This document shows, piece by piece, positions 1 through 6,620 of a stretch of DNA of 29,465 bases. The position numbers were made by a program, and so were the translations under genes. How positions within the stretch are numbered: the first letter of the stretch is position 1; every line of letters starts with the position of its first letter. Under the pieces are notes generated by a model. It did no database searches. It was given only the letters and a program-made list of their open reading frames with translations, and was not told the origin of the DNA. The stretch comes from JBBIQS01 sp037442205 (GTDB lineage Bacteria; Myxococcota; Myxococcia; Myxococcales; UBA5297). Where the stretch lies: assembly GCA_037442205.1 (NCBI GenBank), contig JBBIQS010000095.1, forward strand, positions 1 through 29,465, read 5' to 3'.

Positions 1-1
1 C

Positions 2-562
2 GTGGGCGCCGCCGAGGAGCTGCGGGCGGACGGGGTCCCGCTGGCCGCCGGGGCGCCGCTGCGGCGCGGGGCCCGCCTCGAGGTCGGCGCCGGGGGCATG
101 GCCGAGCTGGCGCTGGAGCGGGGGGCGGCGCTGCGGCTGTACCCGGGGACTCGGGCCACGCTGGGAGCGGAGATGGTCCAGCTGGAGCGGGGGCGGATCT
201 GGTGCGAGGTGGCGCCCGGGCGAGGGGGCTTCGCGGTGCAGACCGACCGCGGCCAGGCCAAGGTGCTGGGGACCTCCTTCGTGGTCGAGCTGCGGGCCGA
301 CGGAGACACCGAGGTGCGGGTGGCGCGCGGGACGGTGGAGGTGACCGACCGCGGCGGACGCGGGGCGGTGCTGCTGTCGGCGGGGCAGAAGTCGCAGATC
401 GGCGCCAGCGGCCCGCCCTCCCCGCCGCGCAGCTACTCGCCCCTCGACGACCAGCTCGAGTGGGATCGGCTGCTGGCGCGTCTCAAGAGCCTGGGCAGGA
501 ACTTCGAGCACGGGGTCAAGCGCGGGCTGGAGAAGTTCGACCGGTTCTGGCGCGGTCCCTAG
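2..562 (+). CDS. FecR-domain protein, C-terminal part (5' truncated by window edge)
   Basis: The reading frame is open at the left edge, so the GTG at position 2 is probably not the true start. The visible 186 residues resemble a FecR-type domain: short beta-strand repeats of the form 'G..L..G..L..G' and 'G.AEL.LE.GA.LRLYPGT', then GRIWCEV, VQTDRGQAKVLGTSF and a VARGTVEV strand. FecR domains in Gram-negative bacteria sit in the periplasm, either regulating ECF sigma factors or forming part of envelope proteins. No anti-sigma N-terminus or membrane segment is visible because that part lies outside the window. The C-terminal 45 residues are basic and probably helical. Downstream is a repeat-rich gap with no co-directional partner. 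Family assignment is fairly secure; the specific role is unknown. Confidence 0.75.
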   Translation: MGAAEELRADGVPLAAGAPLRRGARLEVGAGGMAELALERGAALRLYPGTRATLGAEMVQLERGRIWCEVAPGRGGFAVQTDRGQAKVLGTSFVVELRADGDTEVRVARGTVEVTDRGGRGAVLLSAGQKSQIGASGPPSPPRSYSPLDDQLEWDRLLARLKSLGRNFEHGVKRGLEKFDRFWRGP

Positions 563-700
563 CTCGGCCGGCGGGGCGCCCGGTGGGGGCTGGTGACCAC
601 GTCGCGCACCGGCCCGGTGACGCCCCCGACCGTCCCCGCCACCACGAGTACCTCGACGTCACCGTTCCCCCGGGGCAGGTCTTCACCCATCCCACGCCGC

Positions 701-729
701 CTCAGGCAAACGGGCCTGGGAGCGCCGGC
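701..729 (+). repeat. 29-bp dispersed GC-rich repeat, copy 1
   Basis: These 29 bases recur identically at 17361-17389 in the same orientation. Here the repeat runs on into further GCCGGC-type palindromic sequence. It resembles the short palindromic intergenic repeats (REP-like) seen in many large GC-rich genomes. It lies directly beside the 117-bp repeat at 764-880. Confidence 0.8.
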
Positions 730-763
730 GTCCCGCCGGCCGCGGCGCGGCGGTCGTTCGATG

Positions 764-880
764 CCTCGGAATTCGCCTGCGTTTTCGCGGGACTTCGCCG
801 GGGGCCGCCAGTGACTCGGCACCCCGGTCGATGGCGCACCGCGGCGCGAGCAATACCGTTGGATGCAGGAATTCCAGATG
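764..880 (+). repeat. 117-bp dispersed element with terminal inverted repeats, copy A
   Basis: The reverse complement of this stretch matches 17244-17360 with only a handful of differences. A core of about 108 bp (768-875) begins GGAATTCGCCTGC and ends GCAGGAATTCC, an imperfect terminal inverted repeat. There is no room for a transposase, so it is a MITE-like or REP-like non-autonomous element. Its right end lies immediately before the remnant coding sequence at 880-1054. Copy B has the same end against the start of the esterase gene. Confidence 0.8.
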
Positions 881-1054
881 CAGCCGCGCTTCTGACCGCC
901 GCGCCCGCCGCGGCCCAGTACACCAACTCCTACGGCTACACCTTCAAAGAGCGCGCCCGTGGAAGATGGACCGGGCGATGCCGCGCCCGAGGTTCAGGCC
1001 GGTGATTCTGAGGAGGAGGAGGCGCTTCCGCAGGCGGCGGAGGAGGGGCCGTAA
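880..1054 (+). pseudogene. Remnant of a secreted-protein gene (signal-peptide end joined to an acidic C-terminus)
   Basis: In one frame, 880-951 encodes the end of a signal peptide, ALLTAAPAAA, followed by a plausible mature start, QYTNSYGYTFKE. No initiation codon or N-region precedes it; the dispersed element at 764-880 replaces that part. At about 949-953 the sensible frame shifts by one base and continues as APVEDGPGDAAPEV and an acidic tail (EEEEALPQAAEEGP), ending at TAA 1052-1054. The simplest reading is a gene that lost its 5' end and its middle. The parent protein is not identified. The rest of 563-1174 shows no other gene. Confidence 0.5.
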
Positions 1055-1174
1055 GCTGGCCGCCCGCCTAGGGAATCGGCTCTGCGCCCAGGGTCCGCGC
1101 ATCATCCCGCGCGGCAGACGGCGATCGCCACGTCGTCCCAGAGCTCGCCGGAGGGCAGGCGCACGGCGGCGGCC

Positions 1175-1609
1175 TCACTCCTCGTCGAAGAGCGTCATGT
1201 CGCGAGGGCTGTATCCGAAGATCCGGATCGTCGAGTTCCCCTTGGCGTAGTCGAAGCCGATGCGCCTGACGAGGTCTTCGATCCAGGGCGAGTGATCGAT
1301 CACATGGACCGGCAGGAGGAGGTGCTCGACTATTTCCTGAATGAAACAAATGTCGAACCACTCGACCCCGATGAATGGGAACGGCAGGTGATAGAACCAC
1401 TCGACATCCCAGCGCATTGGCGGCCCGTGGACGCATTTGAACCGGTAGCTGGGCGTCCATTCCTCCCGCCGCCGCATCGCGTCGATGAGCTCATCCCACT
1501 TGGTGTCGTTGGCCAGGCCGCACAGATTCCTGCGCTCGATGACTCCCCGAATCGCGTCTCGCTCGCCTGGGCGAGTCTCCGACTTCGCCGACGGCAGATT
1601 CTTGTTCAT
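1175..1609 (-). CDS. DUF6678-like small cytoplasmic protein
   Basis: This is a 144-residue protein with no signal peptide or membrane segment. I start it at the ATG at 1609 because a purine-rich GGGGAGAGGG site lies just upstream; a GTG 15 bases further out would sit inside or before that site. The pattern RRNLCGLANDTKWDEL, then DVEWFYHLPFPFIGVEWFDI and a C-terminal G(Y/F)xP segment, resembles the DUF6678 family, whose function is unknown. The protein is Trp- and aromatic-rich and its codon use is less extreme than its neighbours, which fits a sporadically distributed accessory gene. It is preceded by the S41 protease gene on the same strand, but a terminator at 1711-1745 separates the two. 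It is probably transcribed alone. Confidence 0.65.
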   Translation of the reverse strand: MNKNLPSAKSETRPGERDAIRGVIERRNLCGLANDTKWDELIDAMRRREEWTPSYRFKCVHGPPMRWDVEWFYHLPFPFIGVEWFDICFIQEIVEHLLLPVHVIDHSPWIEDLVRRIGFDYAKGNSTIRIFGYSPRDMTLFDEE

Positions 1610-1710
1610 CGCCCTCTCCCCCACCGGCGCTCAGCCGGCGCACTCGCGCCGCCTCCAGGCACCCGACGAGCATACTCTGCGGCAAGCAGCTCGCCCCTCA
1701 TGTCGGCGCC

Positions 1711-1745
1711 AAAAATGAAGCGGGCCGCGATCCCCCGCGGCCCGC
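1711..1745 (-). terminator. Rho-independent terminator of the S41 protease gene
   Basis: On the minus strand a perfect 10-bp GC stem (arms 1736-1745 and 1720-1729, 6-base loop) is followed by TTCATTTTT at 1719-1711. It lies 26 bp past the protease stop codon and before the DUF6678-like gene. Confidence 0.8.
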
Positions 1746-1770
1746 CTCGAGATTCACCAGCTAATTCAGC

Positions 1771-4700
1771 CTACTGGCCGGCCGGAGCCCCCGGGCTGAC
1801 CGGCGCCGCCGGCACCGCCCCGCTGCCCCCCGAGTCCGGGCGCTTGCTCTTCTGGGCCAGCTCCGCCGAGCGCCGGTGGATGATCACCAGCCGCCGGCTC
1901 ATCAGCTCCTGGTTCTCGCGGGCCACCACCAGCACGGTGTTGTTGCCCACCTTCAGCGGGAAGTCGGCGCTGAACTTCACCTGCTTGCCGCCCTCCTCGC
2001 CCGCCGACTTGTAGAACACCTTCTGGTCGTTGACGTAGACGTACACGTCGCGCAGCGGCTCCTTGTTCTCCGCCACCCCGGTCAGCGTGAAGCGCTCGGC
2101 GTCGGTGACGATGCCGCCGTTCTGCGCGTCCACCGTCAGCTCGATCTTCGGCTCCCAGCGCATCGGGGTCGGGTCCAGCGCCGGGGCCTTGGGGTCGGGC
2201 TTGGCCTCGCGGCAGTCCTTGGCCAGCAGGTACCCCACCCAGCCGGTGCCGCCCTTGACCCGGTACCAGTCGCCGACCTTGGCCTCCACCGGCAGCACCG
2301 AGCCCTTCTTGATCTCGGCGATCGCCGGGGCCTTGTCCGCCGCCGCCGCCCTGAGCAGCCCGTCGGCCGACACCTTGACCGCCGCCACCGTCGGCGAGGA
2401 GCGCGCCTCCGACCTGGCCTCCACCGGGACCTCCAGCTTCTCGGTCACGTACTCGTCCATCGGCTCGTCGGCGATCCCCAGCTGCAGCGCCGCCGCCTCG
2501 CCCTTGAACTCCGGCTTGACCTCGAACTCGAAGCTGCCGCTCTTGCTCTGCCCAGGCGCCAGCTCGCCGATCTTCACCCGCCCCTTGCTGAGGCTGATGT
2601 TCTCGTCGGCCTTGTTGCGCAGCGAGGCCACCACGTCCTGGGCCTTGCCGGTCCCGACGTTCTTGACCTCCAGGAACATCTCCACCGTCTCGCCCAGCTG
2701 CGCCACCCCGTCGCCGTTGCACTTGTCGCAGCGGTCGACGATCTGCCAGGTGTAGGCGAACGACGGCCGCGGCAGCTCGACCACGCTCACCTCGCCCTTC
2801 AGGTCGTCGAGCTTGTCCTTCTGGTCGTCGAAGAACTTGAGGGTCACCTCGTCGCGGCGGCTGACCATCTCCTTGGGCAGCTTGACGCTCACCGTCCAGG
2901 CCTTCTTCTCCCCTGGGTTGACGTTGCCGAAGATGAACTCCCGCCGGTCGAGGTACGGGTTCTCGCTCTCCGACCAGGCGCGCAGCCGCTTGAAGGGCGC
3001 CGCGCCGTCGTTGGCCGCGGTCACCGTCCAGGTCAGGGTGTCGCCGGCGGCGGTGCGCTGGGCCGGGGCGGGCTTCATCTCCGCCACCAGCTTGCCGCTC
3101 TTGGCCAGCTTGGGGTCGGCCCGGGTCCAGTCGACGCCCAGCCTCTCGATCGCCTTGTCGATCTTGTCCTCTTCCTGCTTCTCGCGCTCGCCGAGGAAGC
3201 CCTTGGCGGCCTTGAGCATCTGGTCGCGCTTGGCGAACGGCGCCGCCAGGATCAGGTCGCGGGCGAACTTGATCTGGAAGTCCTCGACGATCTCGTCGGT
3301 GTCCGGATCCTCGCCCTCCAGGTCATCCATCTCGTAGTCGTCGCGGTCGGGCTTCTCGCGCTTGTCGACCTTGGCCTCGGCCTTCTTCTCCGGGGTCTCG
3401 AACAGGAAGCGCAGCTCCTCCATCGGCTTCTCGCGCCGGACCAGGTCCTCGCGCTTCTGGACCGTCTTGCCGTCGCCGTTGGGGTTGCCCAGGTGCTTGT
3501 CCAGGTCGGCCTCGCCCATCGACTTCTTGGGGGCGAACACGTCCACCCGGTCCTTGGTCACCCGCGAGGCGATCAGCTCGACGTCGGGGGTGATCCCCAC
3601 CTCCTGGATCGAGACGTCGCCGGGGGTCAGGTACTGGGCGATGGTCAGCTTGAGGGCGCTCTCGTCGGGGAAGTCGTAGAGCACCTGGACGCTGCCCTTG
3701 CCGAAGGTCTGCCGGCCGATGATCGGGGCCCGGTTCAGGTTCTTCAGGGCCCCGGCCACGATCTCCGAGGCGCTGGCCGAGCCGGCGTTGACGATCACCA
3801 CCACCGGCAGCTCGGTGTCGGCCTCGTCGGGGTGGGCCTTCTTCACCTCGCGCAGCTTGTCGGAGTAGCCGACGGTGGTGACGATGGTCCCCTCGCCGAC
3901 GAAGGCGTTGGCAACCTGGATCGCCTGATCGAGCAGGCCGCCGGGGTTGCCGCGCAGGTCGAGCACCAGCCCCTTCATGTTGCGCGAGGTGCCCTTCTGC
4001 TGCACCAGCCCCTTGAGGCGACGGATCTCGGCGCGCATGTCGCGGGCGGTGTTGCCCTGGAAGCCCTTGAGCTTGACGTAGCCGACGTCGTTCTCCAGCA
4101 GCTTGGCCTCGACCGACTCGACATTGATGATCGCCCGGGTCAGCGACATCGGCTTGGAGGCCGGCCAGCTGGGGCGCTGCACGGTGATCGAGATGTCGCT
4201 GCCCGGCTTGCCGCGCAGCCGGCTGACCGCCTCGTTCAAGTCCATGTTGACGGTGGACTCGCCGCCGATGCGGGTGATGACATCCTTGCTCTTGATCCCC
4301 GCCTTCTGGGCCGGGGTGCCCTTGAGCACCCGCACCACCGTCAGGTTGGACTCCTTCATCTGGATCACGAAGCCCAGGCCGCCGAACTCGCCCTTGGTCT
4401 GCAGCTTCATCTCCTTGAAGTACTCGGGCTTCAAGAGGATCGAGTGCGGGTCGAGGGTGGAGAGCATGCCGTTGACCGCGGCGTACTCGATCTCGCGGGT
4501 GTCCTCGCGCGAGGAGGGGGAGAGGTTCTTGTTGACGAAGTCGAAGACCTCCTTGAGGGCGAAGCTCATCCGCCAGAAGGTGTCGACCCCGGAGACGTCG
4601 AACTCCTTGGAGACCTTGTTGACGGTGACCTTGATCTTCGGGGACTTCTCGTCGCCGTCGACCATGATCTCCGCCACCTGGCGCTCGACCGAGTCCAGGG

Positions 4701-4971
4701 CGCTCAAGAGCATCTTCTTGGGCTCGATGCGCTTGGGGTCGACGTAGTTGTCTTTGATCAGCAGCACCACCCGGTTGAAGATCCGCAGGGCGGACAGGTC
4801 GTGGTCGGGCTTGTCCTTGGAGTGGAAAGCCTCGATCTCGGCGGCGTTGGCGGCGGCGGAGAGCGAGGGCGGGGCCTTGTCGGCGGCGGCCACTCCCCAC
4901 AGCAGCAGCAGCACGGCGATAGAGGCGGCCCGCTTCAGAAGGGTGCTCCGCGAGGCGGCTTTGAGGCTCAT
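1771..4971 (-). CDS. S41-family C-terminal-processing protease with PDZ domain and very long C-terminal extension
   Basis: The protein has 1066 residues from the ATG at 4971; the signal-anchor (LLKRAASIAVLLLLWGVAAA) lies within the first 35 residues. Earlier in-frame starts would put about 35 Arg-rich residues before it. A PDZ domain lies at about residues 190-270 (EFGGLGFVIQ ... KAGIKSKDVI). The S41 peptidase core follows, with the motif GSASASEI. By alignment with E. coli Tsp, catalytic Ser is about residue 400 and Lys (FGKGSVQ) about 425. Such enzymes cleave proteins at their C-termini in the periplasm. After residue 480 comes an acidic linker (DDYEMDDLEGEDPDTDE), a CARDB-like beta domain after CDKCNGDGVAQLGE (about 745 onward), an SH3-like segment (about 887-920, GDWYRVKGGTGWVGYL) and another beta-rich region. 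That extension is nearly 600 residues, much more than in Tsp (about 680 in all). It probably binds substrate or cell wall. Confidence 0.9.
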   Translation of the reverse strand: MSLKAASRSTLLKRAASIAVLLLLWGVAAADKAPPSLSAAANAAEIEAFHSKDKPDHDLSALRIFNRVVLLIKDNYVDPKRIEPKKMLLSALDSVERQVAEIMVDGDEKSPKIKVTVNKVSKEFDVSGVDTFWRMSFALKEVFDFVNKNLSPSSREDTREIEYAAVNGMLSTLDPHSILLKPEYFKEMKLQTKGEFGGLGFVIQMKESNLTVVRVLKGTPAQKAGIKSKDVITRIGGESTVNMDLNEAVSRLRGKPGSDISITVQRPSWPASKPMSLTRAIINVESVEAKLLENDVGYVKLKGFQGNTARDMRAEIRRLKGLVQQKGTSRNMKGLVLDLRGNPGGLLDQAIQVANAFVGEGTIVTTVGYSDKLREVKKAHPDEADTELPVVVIVNAGSASASEIVAGALKNLNRAPIIGRQTFGKGSVQVLYDFPDESALKLTIAQYLTPGDVSIQEVGITPDVELIASRVTKDRVDVFAPKKSMGEADLDKHLGNPNGDGKTVQKREDLVRREKPMEELRFLFETPEKKAEAKVDKREKPDRDDYEMDDLEGEDPDTDEIVEDFQIKFARDLILAAPFAKRDQMLKAAKGFLGEREKQEEDKIDKAIERLGVDWTRADPKLAKSGKLVAEMKPAPAQRTAAGDTLTWTVTAANDGAAPFKRLRAWSESENPYLDRREFIFGNVNPGEKKAWTVSVKLPKEMVSRRDEVTLKFFDDQKDKLDDLKGEVSVVELPRPSFAYTWQIVDRCDKCNGDGVAQLGETVEMFLEVKNVGTGKAQDVVASLRNKADENISLSKGRVKIGELAPGQSKSGSFEFEVKPEFKGEAAALQLGIADEPMDEYVTEKLEVPVEARSEARSSPTVAAVKVSADGLLRAAAADKAPAIAEIKKGSVLPVEAKVGDWYRVKGGTGWVGYLLAKDCREAKPDPKAPALDPTPMRWEPKIELTVDAQNGGIVTDAERFTLTGVAENKEPLRDVYVYVNDQKVFYKSAGEEGGKQVKFSADFPLKVGNNTVLVVARENQELMSRRLVIIHRRSAELAQKSKRPDSGGSGAVPAAPVSPGAPAGQ

Positions 4972-5329
4972 GATCGGATGGGCTCCAACGACGAAAGCTC
5001 CGCGCGCCAGCGCCCTGAGTGGGCGGCGCCGCCGAAGCGAGAGACTGCTGAGCTGAGACGCGAAGACAAGGTGCAACCCGGGGCAAGCCCCCGCTTGCCG
5101 GCGACCTGTCGCAGGAAAGCTTGCTCGACCGCAGGAATCATAAACAGCCGATCGTCGGGCATCAAGGCAAGGAAAGGCCTGTAAAACGCGAGGTTGCCGA
5201 TGTGGGAGCCCAACAGCGGGTGGCGGGAAAAGATGCCTGGAGGGGTGATCGGGCCGGCCGCTGGCTGGGGGAGGGGGCGAGGGCCTGGGGAAAGTGCCGC
5301 CTCGGCGTGAGGTCGATTACCGGCGCGAG
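4972..5329. other. Intergenic stretch with an unexplained peptide-like segment on the minus strand
   Basis: No complete gene is visible. It must hold the protease promoter (minus strand), but no clear -35/-10 is seen. Read on the minus strand, about 5080-5220 gives an unusually protein-like sequence without stops (IGNLAFYRPFLALMPDDRLF, then MIPAVEQAFLRQVAGK). It has no good start and no family I recognise. It may be a decayed gene or a dispersed repeat. Confidence 0.4.
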
Positions 5330-6496
5330 TCAGCGCCGCCACGCATACCGGATTGCCCGAGTCGCCCCGACCTCGGCGAAGGCCACGTGCAGCGAACCGT
5401 CCGGCGCTCGGGCGATCGCCGGAGTCGTCGTCGGGATCCCGGAGAAGACGGCGATCGGAGCGACCGGCCCGGGAGAGAAGAAGAGCTGCCCCGACTCGGC
5501 CAGCGGGCTGAGCTGCCAGACGGCCGCCAATCCGGGAGCGACCTGCGGCCCCCAGGCCGTGCCGCCCTGATTGCCGAAGCGCTTGGGCGCGGTCAGCTCG
5601 CCGGTGCTCGAGCGCCGCCGCCAGGTCACCTCGAAGGCGTCGGGATTGATCGGGGCCTGCTCGTTCCAGACCACCTCCAGCGCCCCGTCGTCCTCCATCG
5701 CCAGGCTGGGCTCGCCCGACATCAGAGTCGGGCTCAGCGAGACGTTCACCGGCGCGTCGAAGCTGCCGCCCCGCGACCGGCGGACCAGGTAGACCTCGGT
5801 CACGCTGCTGTCGCCGTCGGGCCAGGCCAGGAAGACCGTCCCGCTCGCGTCGACGGCGATCCTGGGAAAGTTGAGTGCCCACGCGGTCTTGAGAGTCGTG
5901 CCCACCGGCGCGGCGGCCAGCGTCTCCGGGCCGCGCAGGGCGAAGTAATGAGCCGCGGAATCGGTCCAGGCGAAGGCCAACTGCTCGCCGCTGGCGGCGA
6001 CCCTGGGATAGGTGCCAGTCGAGCCCGGGGCGCTCAGGGTCTCTGGCCCCGCCGAAAGATTGCCGGCGGCGTCGAGGGTTGCGGTCCGCACCACCGACGG
6101 GCCGTGGTCGCGAGCGTCGTAGACCAGCACAAAACCTGAGGAAGTCGCCGCCGCCGAAACGTGCATCGGGTGCGGCAGCGCCTCGGGCAGCGTGTGCCGT
6201 TCCTGCAAGCAGCCGTCGTTGATCAGCTGGTAGGCGATCTGCGAATCGGCGCCCGTCGACTCGTGCCAGGCCACCAGCACCTGGCCCGCTCGCGCGGCGA
6301 CCGCCGGAGCGAAGCCGTTGCGCGCCGGATCCGAGAGCACCACCGACGGCCCGAGCTCGATCCCCGGCTCCGGGGCCGGAGTGGCGCAGCCCGCATCATT
6401 AGATCCGGCATCGGCCTCGGCGGCCGGCTTGCCGCTGCAGGCAGCGAGAAAACCGGCGAAGAGCACCAGCCATTGGCTCGGTCGAAGGTGCGTCAT
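5330..6496 (-). CDS. Lipoprotein with beta-propeller-like repeats
   Basis: The 388-residue product starts at ATG 6496, which gives a short lipoprotein signal peptide ending in the lipobox LAAC. An Asp/Ala-rich linker (AEADAGSNDAGC) follows. A start 36 bases upstream would bury the signal. The mature part repeats a motif of the form P-x-(V/I)-A-x-x-x-x-G-x-(V/L)-x-(V/F)-A-W. Examples are APAVAARAGQVLVAWHE, PRVAASGEQLAFAWTD, PRIAVDASGTVFLAWPDG and PSLAMEDDGALEVVWNE. This spacing is typical of four-stranded propeller blades like those of BNR/sialidase-type proteins. No sialidase catalytic set is evident, so the function is probably binding or structural. It is divergent from the lipoprotein gene at 6621, with a palindrome between them. 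Confidence 0.75.
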   Translation of the reverse strand: MTHLRPSQWLVLFAGFLAACSGKPAAEADAGSNDAGCATPAPEPGIELGPSVVLSDPARNGFAPAVAARAGQVLVAWHESTGADSQIAYQLINDGCLQERHTLPEALPHPMHVSAAATSSGFVLVYDARDHGPSVVRTATLDAAGNLSAGPETLSAPGSTGTYPRVAASGEQLAFAWTDSAAHYFALRGPETLAAAPVGTTLKTAWALNFPRIAVDASGTVFLAWPDGDSSVTEVYLVRRSRGGSFDAPVNVSLSPTLMSGEPSLAMEDDGALEVVWNEQAPINPDAFEVTWRRRSSTGELTAPKRFGNQGGTAWGPQVAPGLAAVWQLSPLAESGQLFFSPGPVAPIAVFSGIPTTTPAIARAPDGSLHVAFAEVGATRAIRYAWRR

Positions 6497-6523
6497 GGCC
6501 GGCCAGCCTACTGCGGATGTGCG

Positions 6524-6541
6524 GGAAAACACTCGTTTTCC
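6524..6541. promoter_or_regulatory. Perfect 7+7 palindrome between divergent lipoprotein genes
   Basis: The arms GGAAAAC and GTTTTCC are separated by ACTC. The site lies 28 bp upstream of the minus-strand start at 6496 and 80 bp upstream of the plus-strand start at 6621, a place suited to an operator. It is AT-rich for this region. Binding is inferred from symmetry and position only. Confidence 0.35.
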
Positions 6542-6620
6542 AGGGCGAGCTGCCGCGTCATTTTTCCCCGGGCGAGCATCGGCCGCGGTAGAGTCGGCGC
6601 AGTTTTCCGGGAGAGGGACA

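Noticed and set aside
1876..5184. Plus-strand open frame of about 1100 codons opposite the S41 protease
   Set aside because: It is the antisense of a clear protease; its translation is Leu/Val/His/Arg-rich with no domains, as expected from GC-rich codon bias.
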